Source: an uncultured Bacteroides sp. (lineage in GTDB: Bacteria > Bacteroidota > Bacteroidia > Bacteroidales > Bacteroidaceae). From it: a stretch of 38,378 nucleotides of DNA. Position 1 is the stretch's first letter. Each line of letters opens with the position of its first letter. The stretch lies in assembly GCA_900555635.1 (NCBI GenBank), contig USLU01000046.1:1-38378 (forward strand), given 5' to 3'. The position numbers and the translations under genes were made by a program. The notes below the pieces were generated by a model that was given only the letters and a program-made list of their open reading frames with translations, was not told where the DNA came from and searched no databases. This document shows positions 4,420 to 14,368 of the stretch, piece after piece.

Positions 4420-7400
4420 ATGGCCAAGAAGCATCTGTCAGAAGACGAAATCAAACTAATCATTTCCGGAGATTCAACCGAACTTCAAGAGAGCCTGCAT
4501 AAACTCACTAAAGAAACCAAAGAACTCCGGAAAGAAGAGAAAGAACGCCGTAAGGCTATGGTAGACCTCGAAGCTCAAGGAAAGAAAAACACTAAAGAGT
4601 ATCGAAATCTATCTAAGGAGTGCAAAGAATATACCGATCGTATTTCCAAGAACAACGAGAAGATAAGTGTACTCACTCGCAATCTTAATGTCAACAACCT
4701 ATCCATGCGCCAACTGAAGAAAGAAGCCAAAGACCTCTCTGCCGCATTGGAAGATATGACTGAATCCGCCAACCCCGAAGAGTATGCCCGGCTCAGTTCC
4801 CGTCTTAGAGATGTTCGCACCCGTATGTCCGAACTGCGTAATGCCGGAAACAATCTGAATAGTGAATTTGGAAATAGTGTGAACTGGATATCAAAGCTCA
4901 AACTTGCAGTGAAAGCCTTTATCGCAGTGAAGCTCGTTGGCTATCTAAAGTCCATCCACGACCAGGCTTACGAAACCCGTAAAGAGTTTGCCAAGTACGA
5001 AGCCGTCCTCCGCAACACCTTCCAGTCTCAAAAGAAGGCAGCCGATGCCATGAAGATGCTCCAGCAGCTGGCAGCCGATACGCCATCCTCCCTGCAGGAG
5101 TGGACCGAAGCCTATATCAAGTTAGTCAACCGTGGTATCAAACCTACCAACCTGGAACTTACCAATATGGGCGACCTAGCCGCTTCCCAAGGTAAGTCCG
5201 TCGATCAACTCATCGAAGCCATCCTCGATGCTATGACGGGCGAAAATGAACGTCTGAAGGAATTCGGTATCAAGGCTGCCAAATCAGGTGAAACCACCAA
5301 GTTTACATTTCGAGGAGTCACCACTGAAGTCCGCAACTCCGAGGAAGCCATTAAGGACTACTTGCTATCTCTTGGCCGCATCGATGGCATCGCCGGATCT
5401 ATGGCTGTACAAATGCAGGAACTCGAAGGTATGCAATCCAACTTAGGCGATACGATGGATGCCTTCTTCAACAAGGTCGGCAAGAAGCTCGAACCATTTT
5501 GGAAATCCGCCATGAAGTATGCAAACAGCTTCTTCACTCAGTTAGGCAAGTGGTTCACATCCTACACCGAATCCTACGAAACCCACTTCGACAAAATGGT
5601 ACAGCTCGAAAGTACCCTCCCCGGTCTCCTGTCTCGATACGAAAAATTGACGAACAAATCGGCACGATCTGCCGAAGAAAACAAAGAATTGAGCAATATC
5701 ATTTCTCAGATTTGCAATATAGTTCCAGGTGCAGCTACAGCTTTCGATCAATATGGGCATGCCATTTCCTTGTCCGGAGATAAAGTAGAAGAATTCTTGC
5801 AGAAACAAAGAGCCTTACTGAAATTCGAAAATGCGAAGGCCATCCAAGAAACACAAGAACAAATCAATCAATTACGCGATAGGAAGAGAATACTGGAGAA
5901 AGAATATACCTCCGGACGCTACATCCAAGGTATGGGTTACGGAAATGCGAATGTCAATTTCGACAAATCCGATGCCACGAAAGCTAAGATTACGAAAGAG
6001 TTGAATGAGGTCGGTGATGCCTTACTCGGTGCCGAAGAAAAACTGAAGCAGCTAAACGGGCAAACCGTCGAAGATACCATCAAGAGCCAGCAGAAGCTAC
6101 TGGAAGCTCGCCGCAACTTCAACAAGATGGATAAAGTCCAGCTGCAGGCTTGGATCAAGAACAACAAAGAAGCTGCCGACGAGTATGTCGAAGCCGCTCA
6201 GGAGATATACAACAAACGTTTTCCCACAGAAGATCCTGCTGCCAAGAAAAAAGCCAAAAATACCAAGGAGGAAAGGGAGAGGCTTGAAGCAGAAAAGGAG
6301 ATGATACGCCAGCTTCAAGTCCAGCGTGATGACGCATTAGCCAACGAACAAAAGACTCACAACGATGCACTGAATACCTATAGGCTGATTCTGCATAACA
6401 AACAAATTTCCCAAGAACAATTTGAAATATGGGAAGCTGCTCACAACAGTAACCTGGCCGACCGTCGTCTCTCTATTGAAAAGGAGTATGCCAGCAAGTC
6501 GGAAGCTCTTGATTTGGAAAACGGAAAGCTGAAAGAACAAACTGTGAAGGATGCCACAAAACGTGTGGAACAGGCAGAACAACAGTCGTTCGATACTCGC
6601 TTGAAAGCAGAGCAAACTTTTCGTAGCAATATAGATGCATTACGGCAAATGGCAAAGCAGATTCCTGTTACTCCTGAAGCTAAACTGGAAGCAGAATACA
6701 AAACGAAACTACAACTGACGGAAGTTTACTATAAAGCATCGTTGGAATTTGCGAAACAGTATGGTCAGAACGAAGCGGAAATAACAGAAATATATGATCG
6801 GGCAAAACTGAATCTGGAACGGGAATATCAGGAAGAAAAGAAAAAACTGGCCAGATCGGCTTCCGAAGAACTGAAAGCCCTGCAAGGCAACGACCTTTCG
6901 CAGCAGTTCACCGACATCTACAATTACATAGAGAAACTGAAAGAAGCCATAGACCAGGCCGATTTCGGCGGGATGCTGCAAAGCATACAGGGCATAGTGA
7001 ACACCGTACTAGGAGGAATGAGCAATGCCTTCAACACCTTCAAGCAAATAGAAATAGACAATATAGAAGCCAAATATGCCGCCGAGATAGAGGCGGCACA
7101 GAGCAATACTGAAGAAGTGGAACGCTTGGAACAGGAAAAGGCGCAAAAGAAACTGGATATAGAGAAAAAGTATGCCGACGTACAGTTTGCGGTAAAGGCA
7201 TCCCAGATCATAGCGAATACGGCGCTGGCCATTATGATGGCTTTGGCCCAATTGGGACCCATTGCCGGACCTATCGCTGCCGCCCTGATGGCATCAACGG
7301 GAGCGGTGCAGCTGGCAGCTGCCAACGCAGAACGAGAAAAAGTCAAGAACATGACTCTCTCTGGCAGCAGTTCCAGCAGTACCGCTACCGGTGCTCGCGT

Positions 7401-7902
7401 TGCCACCGGCCGCCAGTCAGGCGGTACTATCGACGTCCGCCGTGCCCAGGATGGCAAACTCTTCCCTGATGCTGATTACGATCCTGACGCACGTGGCTAC
7501 ATCAATCATCCCACAGTGATAGTAGGAGAGGGGCCTGCCGGCCAATCCAAGGAATGGGTTGCCAGCAATGCTGCAGTAAGCAATCCTACAGTTGCACCTA
7601 TACTCGACATCCTGGACCAATCCCAGCAGGCCGGTACCATTCGCACGCTTGATTTGAACCAGGCCATTCGCGCACGCATGGCCGGATACTCTTCCGGAGG
7701 ATCCATCAGTACACCGATAGCTACCGCACCGGATCAGCCGTCAAACTCAGGTTACTCACTGCCGCCAAAACTCATGGAACGTTTTGCCAATGCAATCATT
7801 CACCTTGATGACGAAGGATTTCCCTCAGCACCAGTCATCCTCTCCGAATTTGAACGCAAACAAGCACTGCGAAACCGTTCACGTAATATAGCTAAAAAAT
7901 AA
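4420..7902 (+). CDS. Phage tail tape-measure protein (1160 aa)
   Basis: This protein sets tail length and lines the tail tube of long-tailed phages. It starts with about 150 residues of charged coiled coil (rich in Lys/Glu heptads), then a hydrophobic patch near residues 160-178 (LAVKAFIAVKLVGYL). A helical region follows that resembles the conserved tape-measure domain (PSSLQEWTEAYIKLVNRG...NMGDLAASQGKSVDQL, about 225-270). Long coiled coils fill 480-850. A very hydrophobic Ala/Gly-rich region at about 928-972 (ALAQLGPIAGPIAAALM) is a typical membrane-inserting tape-measure segment. The C-terminal 150 residues are Gly/Ser-rich with a compact domain (YINHPTVIVGEGP). Using about 1.5 angstrom per residue, the length predicts a tail near 170 nm. 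It is the longest ORF in the window and fixes the identity of the operon. Confidence 0.92.
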   Translation: MAKKHLSEDEIKLIISGDSTELQESLHKLTKETKELRKEEKERRKAMVDLEAQGKKNTKEYRNLSKECKEYTDRISKNNEKISVLTRNLNVNNLSMRQLKKEAKDLSAALEDMTESANPEEYARLSSRLRDVRTRMSELRNAGNNLNSEFGNSVNWISKLKLAVKAFIAVKLVGYLKSIHDQAYETRKEFAKYEAVLRNTFQSQKKAADAMKMLQQLAADTPSSLQEWTEAYIKLVNRGIKPTNLELTNMGDLAASQGKSVDQLIEAILDAMTGENERLKEFGIKAAKSGETTKFTFRGVTTEVRNSEEAIKDYLLSLGRIDGIAGSMAVQMQELEGMQSNLGDTMDAFFNKVGKKLEPFWKSAMKYANSFFTQLGKWFTSYTESYETHFDKMVQLESTLPGLLSRYEKLTNKSARSAEENKELSNIISQICNIVPGAATAFDQYGHAISLSGDKVEEFLQKQRALLKFENAKAIQETQEQINQLRDRKRILEKEYTSGRYIQGMGYGNANVNFDKSDATKAKITKELNEVGDALLGAEEKLKQLNGQTVEDTIKSQQKLLEARRNFNKMDKVQLQAWIKNNKEAADEYVEAAQEIYNKRFPTEDPAAKKKAKNTKEERERLEAEKEMIRQLQVQRDDALANEQKTHNDALNTYRLILHNKQISQEQFEIWEAAHNSNLADRRLSIEKEYASKSEALDLENGKLKEQTVKDATKRVEQAEQQSFDTRLKAEQTFRSNIDALRQMAKQIPVTPEAKLEAEYKTKLQLTEVYYKASLEFAKQYGQNEAEITEIYDRAKLNLEREYQEEKKKLARSASEELKALQGNDLSQQFTDIYNYIEKLKEAIDQADFGGMLQSIQGIVNTVLGGMSNAFNTFKQIEIDNIEAKYAAEIEAAQSNTEEVERLEQEKAQKKLDIEKKYADVQFAVKASQIIANTALAIMMALAQLGPIAGPIAAALMASTGAVQLAAANAEREKVKNMTLSGSSSSSTATGARVATGRQSGGTIDVRRAQDGKLFPDADYDPDARGYINHPTVIVGEGPAGQSKEWVASNAAVSNPTVAPILDILDQSQQAGTIRTLDLNQAIRARMAGYSSGGSISTPIATAPDQPSNSGYSLPPKLMERFANAIIHLDDEGFPSAPVILSEFERKQALRNRSRNIAKK

Positions 7903-7911
7903 CTCTTTATT

Positions 7912-9954
7912 ATGAAAATAGTACATATCCCCACTGGCGAAGCTTACCAGCTATCACCCGACACATTCCTCGAAGTGGAGAGGACGAACCTCTTCTTCAA
8001 CGAGCATGGCGAGCAGACCTTACCCGTAACCTTGCCGGACACCCCTTTAAACCGCCGTCTAACTGGCCATCCCGAGCGGCTGGCTAATATTGAACGTCCA
8101 TCAGCTGACATCGAATGTACCATTACTGATGGTGAATACTTCTGTCCCTGCCGGCAAGCCGTTTTAGCAGCACATCGCAATGAGGGTATTACAACCACTT
8201 TCTATATGAATGAGGGTAGCTTTTTAAGTCGCCTGCCGAATACGCTCCTTACTGACGTATTCGGTATTGAGACCATACCCGATGTACAGACAGTAGAGCA
8301 GGGAATTGCTTGGTGCTGGAGCCTACGCACGGATACAAATCCTAATTTCTCGATCTTTCCTGCTATTGTAGAAATGGATGGCGAACGGCGTGTACTCAAT
8401 GCTATGGCCGACATGGATTCTGATGGTACGCCAACGAGCCGTGGAAGTACAGTAACCGGACTATACAACGCATACTCACGTACCGAACAAGTGGATGGAC
8501 GTACCATCAGCCTTACTCCTGGATATTACATCACTCCCTTTATTCGTTGCATCTATGTACTACGGCGGTTGTTTGCCCATTTCGGTTATGAATTACAAGA
8601 AAGTTTCTTCGATCGTACACCGCCATTCAATAAGATGGTGTTCATCAATGCCACTATGGATGCATTAGTAAACGGCAATATCCTCATAGCTCACCTAGTG
8701 CCTGATTGCCTTTGCTCAGATATCATCGACCTCTTTCGTAAGAAGTTCTGCTGTGAGTTCGTGCCCGACGAATCATCCCGCACTGTATCCATTCGTCTCT
8801 TTAACGATCTGCTGAACGAAAATCCCCAAGCCGACCTCACAGCATATATGGATGGAAATCTATCTGTAGAGTATGCCACACGCAAGCAACTGAAACTTTC
8901 ATCTGCCACATCGCTAACCGACTGTTCTGCATTCGACAGTCTTCGGCAGTTGAAAGAAAAATATCCAACCGCATATTTTAACCCTGTAAATGGTGGATAC
9001 TACCGGGACGGCCACGCCGTGAGTGACTACTCTGAACTGTTGAGTGAGGGGAATATTCCATATTTTGCTGAGAGCGATGGATTGGAAGAATACGAAGTAA
9101 CTGTACCGGACTGCCAGCCCTGCCCAGCTACTGCTACCTTCCACACTGAGCATGGTACAGACCGTAATGGAAACATTTATACCGCTTTCACCCTTAGCCA
9201 AAATGGGCTTTACATCGGGAATGCACTGGCATTGAACAGTACTCTCGTGACTGGTAATGGAGACACCAACGAAGATAAAGAAGAAGGCGATACAGAAGGA
9301 AATAAGACGGATCGGCACAAGCAAAAACCTGTGCTGGCATTTGTGCAGCCCGGCACGGGACAACTACAAAATGTATCGGTAGGAACTGTTACTGTGAGGG
9401 ATTCCTACTCCTTGTTATATAATGCTTCTGGAGGCATATACGAATCCTTTTGGAGGCAGTTCGACCTACTGCTACGCCATACGCTGAATACTGTAAGTGG
9501 ACAATTCTTACTTCCTTCTGTACTGAAGAATTCACTCCAGGTACACAGCCCTGTATTACTAGAGGGCGTGAAGTGCCTGCCTAACAAGATAGGATTCACT
9601 CTTGGTGGTGGGAACCGCCCAGCTGAATGTACTCTGCTCACAGCCAATTTGCAGCGCCCTGTTTGTTTACCACCCATGATAGACATTGAGCGACCAGAAT
9701 TCCATTGGGAGCAAACTGGCACTGCTACTCCCATAGACGAAGATCACTGGAAGGCGGCGGGATTCACTCCACAAACGACCGTGAAATGCCCGAGCATTTT
9801 TCCACCAGCACCGACCTACGCTCAGGTAGTACAAGGAAATACATGGTACGAACGCGAGGTGTGGTACAGTTTTTACTACTCTGGTAGTGTGGATGGAACC
9901 GGTGGACAATGGTTCTACCGCCATGCCATCTTTGCTTTGAAACCGTGTCGATAA
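7912..9954 (+). CDS. Distal tail / baseplate-hub-like protein (680 aa)
   Basis: It follows the tape measure by nine bases, where siphophages encode the distal tail protein and tail-associated hub. The sequence starts MKIVHIPTGEAYQLSPDTFLEVERTN, with PVTLPDTPLNRRLTGHPERL soon after, and is beta-rich throughout with many short turns. There is no signal peptide, membrane segment or catalytic motif I can identify. A Gly/Glu/Asp/Thr-rich insertion lies around residues 445-465 (NGDTNEDKEEGDTEGNK), probably a surface loop. Position and composition support a baseplate or hub role; the exact subtype is inference. After it comes a 76-base gap with a possible internal promoter. Confidence 0.65.
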   Translation: MKIVHIPTGEAYQLSPDTFLEVERTNLFFNEHGEQTLPVTLPDTPLNRRLTGHPERLANIERPSADIECTITDGEYFCPCRQAVLAAHRNEGITTTFYMNEGSFLSRLPNTLLTDVFGIETIPDVQTVEQGIAWCWSLRTDTNPNFSIFPAIVEMDGERRVLNAMADMDSDGTPTSRGSTVTGLYNAYSRTEQVDGRTISLTPGYYITPFIRCIYVLRRLFAHFGYELQESFFDRTPPFNKMVFINATMDALVNGNILIAHLVPDCLCSDIIDLFRKKFCCEFVPDESSRTVSIRLFNDLLNENPQADLTAYMDGNLSVEYATRKQLKLSSATSLTDCSAFDSLRQLKEKYPTAYFNPVNGGYYRDGHAVSDYSELLSEGNIPYFAESDGLEEYEVTVPDCQPCPATATFHTEHGTDRNGNIYTAFTLSQNGLYIGNALALNSTLVTGNGDTNEDKEEGDTEGNKTDRHKQKPVLAFVQPGTGQLQNVSVGTVTVRDSYSLLYNASGGIYESFWRQFDLLLRHTLNTVSGQFLLPSVLKNSLQVHSPVLLEGVKCLPNKIGFTLGGGNRPAECTLLTANLQRPVCLPPMIDIERPEFHWEQTGTATPIDEDHWKAAGFTPQTTVKCPSIFPPAPTYAQVVQGNTWYEREVWYSFYYSGSVDGTGGQWFYRHAIFALKPCR

Positions 9955-9995
9955 AAAGGTGGAAAGTTGTCCTTTCAGTTCATCCCCGCGTAACA

Positions 9996-10003
9996 TAAAT
10001 TTG
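9996..10003 (+). promoter_or_regulatory. Possible internal late promoter (-7 box)
   Basis: TAAATTTG at 9996-10003 fits TAnnTTTG and lies 27 bases before ATG 10031, in one of the few real gaps of the tail operon. The -33 region (TTTC, 9973-9976) is weak. Confidence 0.4.
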
Positions 10004-10030
10004 TAAAAAAAAATAAAAGTATACACACAC

Positions 10031-12739
10031 ATGTCTATCTTGCAACAACCAGAGGCCCTTTCACTTTCGATGAACTTAAAGCCGCTCATCGTGCAGGCCA
10101 ATACCGAAACCATATCTTTCACCCTTAAGAAAAACGGTGAAACACTGCTTTCGCAAAGCTACCAAACAGACAAGAACGGACGAGTGGAGATAGATTTGAG
10201 TCAAGTGGTACATGATTCGCTGAGAACTGTAGTTTCCGATGTGTCTGTCACTTATGTACAAGATGGCCTTGCAGCCGATTTTACAGCCTCTGCCGATATG
10301 GATACCGTTACCTTCCGTGCCATCCGTTCTGGAGTCGATCGTTTAGCTGATTCTGCCACCAACTTTCTAACGCAGAATTTCCTGACTTGGCAACCTTCTA
10401 TCAAACCGGTCACCTACTATTCTCCGGAATTCTTGACCTACTACGCCGTAGTATCTGCTACTGCCAAACTACGTGCATACTTCACAGATAGCTCTGGGAC
10501 TGTCGCTTCCCAAACAGACTACACCATATCCGAACTACTTCCTGGAATCGCCTACACTATCCCTCTCCAGTATTCAGTAGTTGCTGGATGGCTGGAGCAT
10601 AAACTTCCGGCATACTATGACGTATGGATCGAAAATATGTCTGGCCAGCGCCTCACGTACATCCAGCGCTACTACGCCGAAGATATGCGCTCCGAACAAG
10701 AACAATGGGTGCTTTTCGAAAACTCTCTAGGAGGTCTCGACACCTTCCGTGCTTATGGTACTACAACATTCAATGGTGAGCATACACATAACTTGGCAGA
10801 GATTGACGAAATATCTCAAGAATACCGAGTAGATACTGAACGAAAGTTTCAGAAAAATACTGGCCATTTGAATCAGGATGAGCGCAAGTGGCTACTTGAC
10901 TTTTTTCCTTCCCAAGCTAAGTATCTTTATGCTGGCAACTATTTGCGTCAGATTGTCGTAACTGAAAGCAATGTCAGTTATACTGACCGTGCGCTTCCTT
11001 CTAATTATACATTTACATTCAAATATGCGGATGCCCGTCCCTTATTAAACCTTCCCAGAACCGATATTCCAACAGATGTCCTCAACATCACTGTACCTTC
11101 TGTCGGTTCTTTTACGGTGCCCCCTCGGCTTGCTGAATTTCCACGCCTATCACTTTCCGAGGGGGCACTCTTTCCTATTCAGAATCCATATTCTGAAGAA
11201 TGGGGTATCACGACCGCTGAAGCTTTTGCTACTTTCGTTGGCCAGCAGCTTGCTGAGTTCGCAGGAACCAGCGGTGGTGTTGGCCATCAACATCGGAATA
11301 TCGACCTCTTGAATCTACTTAGCTATGTTGCAGAATATCTGTTAGTCAACAATAAGAAAATCAAAGCCGGTTATGCTGATATAGCAGGTGATATAGAGGG
11401 GGATAAGTACATACACAAGGATCGGATTGATCGTACCGATTATTTGTTGAAATTTGGTGAGTTTATCGACTCGCTAATCATCGGTAAAGGAGCTGGCATA
11501 TACCCTGATGGCCGCGCTCAGTTTAACCGTGTAGAAATTAGAGATTCGCTTACCGTTTTGCGCTTAATCATCAACGACCTTCAGGCAATGGCAGGAGATT
11601 ACTCATTTTCTGATTGCGGTTGCATCGAGAAGGTAGAGAAGATAGATGATAGCACGTACAAGCTTTGGCTAGAAAAGCGCACCGATACCGACTGGACTAA
11701 CCTTGACGAACATGATGTCATGTTTTCAATTGTCAACTCCCTGCTGATTGGCGGCACCGACTATTATACGTCGTGGTTTCGATGCCTTGCAAAAAATCGG
11801 AATGATAATACATTGACCGTAGTCCTCTATCCTGATAGCGAAGTGCCGGGCGGCAAGAATTATCCACCTGCCGAGGGCTATAACGTTACCCGTCGAGGAA
11901 ACGCCATTATTCCCGGTACCGGAGAAGCGACAAATGAGCGTGCTCAGAGCTGGATGATATCTTCCCGTGAAGGCAGAATCATGTTCTTGCAGAACGTATT
12001 CAAGCCTATCCTTGAGGATTATAACTATGCGCTGACTATTGGCAAGTTCCCGAATCTCAAAGCTCTTGAGAAACTGCCATTGTCAGATAACGATACCGGA
12101 ATCTATACCAAGAATCTCGTAGCTGAGAACTTCTACCAGGTTGACTACAACGGAGATATCGTACCGTCCAAGGTTGACCGTGGCGAATGGTCTTTAGAGG
12201 TGGCCCGAAGTGAAAGCCCTTATCGCAATGTTTCGCATGAACAGATAACAGAATCAGGTTCAACTTATACGCTGTTGGAGCAGCACACTGTTTATCACTA
12301 TGGCTGTAAGTGGGGTTGCCTGATTGATAAGACCATTCTTGAACCGGTTTGGAACTCTCCTGGATGGTCGCTGCTGGAGGGCGACAAGAATTATCACATT
12401 GAGTTCTATTCCTCAGCCGGCTGGCAGTTCTTCAGAAGCGGTGTGAATACTGATATCACCGCTATAGTGACTTACGCCAACCGTGATATAACTGATGTAC
12501 TTATGGCTTCTACAGGCGTAGAGGTTGAATGGCTGCGTGATACGGGCAATGCGCCTGCTGACAATAGTTGGAAGCCAACTTATGTTGATGGTCAGAAGCA
12601 CGTCATTCACTTGTCGCTTGCCGACATGGGTAGTGAATGGGGCTTGTCAGTGCGCAAAGTGATATTCACTTGTCGGGTGTTCGTTCCAATAGGTGGAGAA
12701 TTAGAGACTGTAGAAAAAAGTATAGGATTTAAAATTTAA
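10031..12739 (+). CDS. Large tail / central-fibre protein (902 aa)
   Basis: The product is a 902-residue beta-rich virion protein. The N-terminal 340 residues contain repeated beta-sandwich-like sequence (ETISFTLKKNGETLLSQSY, WIENMSGQRLTYIQRYYAED) and a TFRAYGTTTFNGEHTHN stretch. Around 440-500 is a helical and glycine-rich junction (GKGAGIYPDGRAQFNRVEIR), followed by a C-terminal half with DCGCIEKVEKIDDSTYKLWL and a fibre-like beta region. Its place after the baseplate-like gene and before short Ig-like genes suggests a central tail fibre or baseplate component. I do not recognise a named family. It starts 28 bases downstream of a possible promoter and is followed after five bases by the next gene. 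Confidence 0.6.
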   Translation: MSILQQPEALSLSMNLKPLIVQANTETISFTLKKNGETLLSQSYQTDKNGRVEIDLSQVVHDSLRTVVSDVSVTYVQDGLAADFTASADMDTVTFRAIRSGVDRLADSATNFLTQNFLTWQPSIKPVTYYSPEFLTYYAVVSATAKLRAYFTDSSGTVASQTDYTISELLPGIAYTIPLQYSVVAGWLEHKLPAYYDVWIENMSGQRLTYIQRYYAEDMRSEQEQWVLFENSLGGLDTFRAYGTTTFNGEHTHNLAEIDEISQEYRVDTERKFQKNTGHLNQDERKWLLDFFPSQAKYLYAGNYLRQIVVTESNVSYTDRALPSNYTFTFKYADARPLLNLPRTDIPTDVLNITVPSVGSFTVPPRLAEFPRLSLSEGALFPIQNPYSEEWGITTAEAFATFVGQQLAEFAGTSGGVGHQHRNIDLLNLLSYVAEYLLVNNKKIKAGYADIAGDIEGDKYIHKDRIDRTDYLLKFGEFIDSLIIGKGAGIYPDGRAQFNRVEIRDSLTVLRLIINDLQAMAGDYSFSDCGCIEKVEKIDDSTYKLWLEKRTDTDWTNLDEHDVMFSIVNSLLIGGTDYYTSWFRCLAKNRNDNTLTVVLYPDSEVPGGKNYPPAEGYNVTRRGNAIIPGTGEATNERAQSWMISSREGRIMFLQNVFKPILEDYNYALTIGKFPNLKALEKLPLSDNDTGIYTKNLVAENFYQVDYNGDIVPSKVDRGEWSLEVARSESPYRNVSHEQITESGSTYTLLEQHTVYHYGCKWGCLIDKTILEPVWNSPGWSLLEGDKNYHIEFYSSAGWQFFRSGVNTDITAIVTYANRDITDVLMASTGVEVEWLRDTGNAPADNSWKPTYVDGQKHVIHLSLADMGSEWGLSVRKVIFTCRVFVPIGGELETVEKSIGFKI

Positions 12740-12744
12740 GAATT

Positions 12745-12942
12745 ATGGAAAAATTATCAGATTTTGGAATACTAACTAGACCGATAGTAGTGATATATCG
12801 GTACAAGAGATTTGGCATTTTCAATTGCCGTGGAATTACTATCGTTCACGAACCTATGCATGGGGACTTTGATATTGAAAAAGCCGTGAGTGAGAAAACT
12901 AAGCATAAGAAAATAACAATTTTAGATCAAACTCTTCCATAA
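12745..12942 (+). CDS. Small tail-operon protein (65 aa)
   Basis: The 65-residue product (MEKLSDFGILTRPIVVIYRYKRFG...) has two short beta-like segments and a Lys-rich C-terminal half. It has no signal peptide or membrane helix. Spacing is tight on both sides (five and one bases), so it belongs to the tail operon. Function unknown; it might be a small assembly factor for the adjacent large proteins. Confidence 0.55.
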   Translation: MEKLSDFGILTRPIVVIYRYKRFGIFNCRGITIVHEPMHGDFDIEKAVSEKTKHKKITILDQTLP

Positions 12943-12943
12943 T

Positions 12944-14140
12944 ATGGCAATAGAAACCCCAATTCAAGACGTACAGGTACAGATTGACCCTTATTCATTT
13001 CTTGCCGAGCTGCAAGTATTGTCGGGCAACCCCGTACAGAACTACAACAAGGATACCGGCAAGTACGAGCCTGACCGTGCACTTGTACCTTGCTTGCTGA
13101 TGCCTTATGTGTCCGTGCAAGACCCTGAGGGCATGATGAACGGTAGCCAAGTGATAACCGGTGCCGAGTATTACGAAGGTTCACCCAAGGCAGATGGCAG
13201 CAACCGCATAACTGCATCTACTGCCGGCTATGTGATATCCGATACCGGAACGCCTACCTATTCGCTCAAGATCAAGAAGAACATCTCTTACGACAACCCG
13301 CTGGAAATATTCAGCATCTTCTTCTTCACTGATAAACGGCGAGGTACACAAGAGAAGGTGGAGCGCAGCATTATTCTGCGTACTACCTTATTCGATTCGA
13401 ACAACTACTCCCTGAAGCTTGACAAGCCTAAGAGCTGGTCACTCAATCCGCTTGATTTCGTAGTTGATGCCAACGGTTGTGTCAAGCATAGTGTCAAGGC
13501 ACAACTTTATTCAGGATCAACCGCTGTAGCAGATGCCAATGCCGTCTATTGGTGGGATGTATTCGAGAATGGTGCTTGGCGTAACTTCACTGACGAGGAG
13601 ATCGAAATATTCGTTGACGGCAAGAATACTGACGGCAGTTGGAGTAAAACCATTACACTCGATGTGCAGATGTTCAAGAACATTGCCATCAGATGCCGTG
13701 CGGCTTATTACAGCGGTGTAAAACCTTCTTCTCCTTCTGTAGCTTCTTTACAGGATACCACTTCTATCAAGATAGAGATGCCTCCCACTCTCAAGGTGAA
13801 GCCATCTATAACCAAGGGTATAAGGCTTAGTGCACGGATGAATACACCGGTAGGTTGCGAAGCGGTTGTGAGCTATAATAACGGTATCGTCGCGCAATCC
13901 AAGAACAAATACTTCAAGTTTGAATGGTATTGCAGATCAGCCAAGCCGGGTAGTGCTGCGATCAAAGTCGGCGAAGGTCGTGCAATTGAATTCGTACCTT
14001 CTACTTATGGCTTCGATCCGAACTACAATATAGGGATATGGTGCAAGATGTACTTGTATTCCCAAATGCAGATGGTGATGTCCAGCACGGCAGCGGTGAC
14101 CAGTGGCAATAAATTAGTAATCAATACTAAATTTGAATAG
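12944..14140 (+). CDS. Beta-rich phage tail protein (398 aa)
   Basis: The 398-residue product starts MAIETPIQDVQVQIDPYSFLAELQ. It contains several segments with Ig-like spacing: KAQLYSGSTAVADANAVYWWDVFENGAW near residue 185, and a later repeat with FKFEWYCRSAKPGSAAIKVGEGR. A W-x-W/W-x-V pattern precedes each candidate sandwich. It has no enzyme motif. Position between fibre-like genes, and similarity in style to the next large ORF (FTFQWVKMLGTG), suggest a decorated fibre or baseplate appendage. The family is not named with certainty. Confidence 0.6.
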   Translation: MAIETPIQDVQVQIDPYSFLAELQVLSGNPVQNYNKDTGKYEPDRALVPCLLMPYVSVQDPEGMMNGSQVITGAEYYEGSPKADGSNRITASTAGYVISDTGTPTYSLKIKKNISYDNPLEIFSIFFFTDKRRGTQEKVERSIILRTTLFDSNNYSLKLDKPKSWSLNPLDFVVDANGCVKHSVKAQLYSGSTAVADANAVYWWDVFENGAWRNFTDEEIEIFVDGKNTDGSWSKTITLDVQMFKNIAIRCRAAYYSGVKPSSPSVASLQDTTSIKIEMPPTLKVKPSITKGIRLSARMNTPVGCEAVVSYNNGIVAQSKNKYFKFEWYCRSAKPGSAAIKVGEGRAIEFVPSTYGFDPNYNIGIWCKMYLYSQMQMVMSSTAAVTSGNKLVINTKFE

Positions 14141-14143
14141 CTT

Positions 14144-14368
14144 ATGAATTATTTATTAGTTAAAGAAGAACAATTGGCTGGTCAAGGATATGACTGCCAG
14201 TATAATGAACGCATTCCCGACGGGCGCATTATTTTGCCTCTGAGTGCACTGAAGGTACTTAGTAACTTCACACCTGAGATCATCTCGGATGACAGTCTGT
14301 TGCTGCTTATCAAGGAGCAGAAGGAAAGCGGGTTGTATAATAAATCTGAAGAAGGAGGTACGGTATGA
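14144..14368 (+). CDS. Small tail-operon protein (74 aa)
   Basis: The 74-residue protein begins MNYLLVKEEQLAGQGYDCQYN and continues ERIPDGRIILPLSALKVLS. It is acidic and shows no membrane segment. Its last codons carry the AGGAGG ribosome-binding site of the next gene, and its stop overlaps that start (ATGA), so the two are translationally coupled. It may assist folding or attachment of the neighbouring Ig-like protein; this is inference from coupling only. Confidence 0.55.
   Translation: MNYLLVKEEQLAGQGYDCQYNERIPDGRIILPLSALKVLSNFTPEIISDDSLLLLIKEQKESGLYNKSEEGGTV

Noticed and set aside
6924..7457. Long minus-strand ORF (177 codons) inside the tape-measure gene
   Set aside because: It is the mirror of a strongly coding plus-strand gene; its composition is Ser/Ala/Ile-rich with no domain, and it has no promoter or ribosome-binding site.
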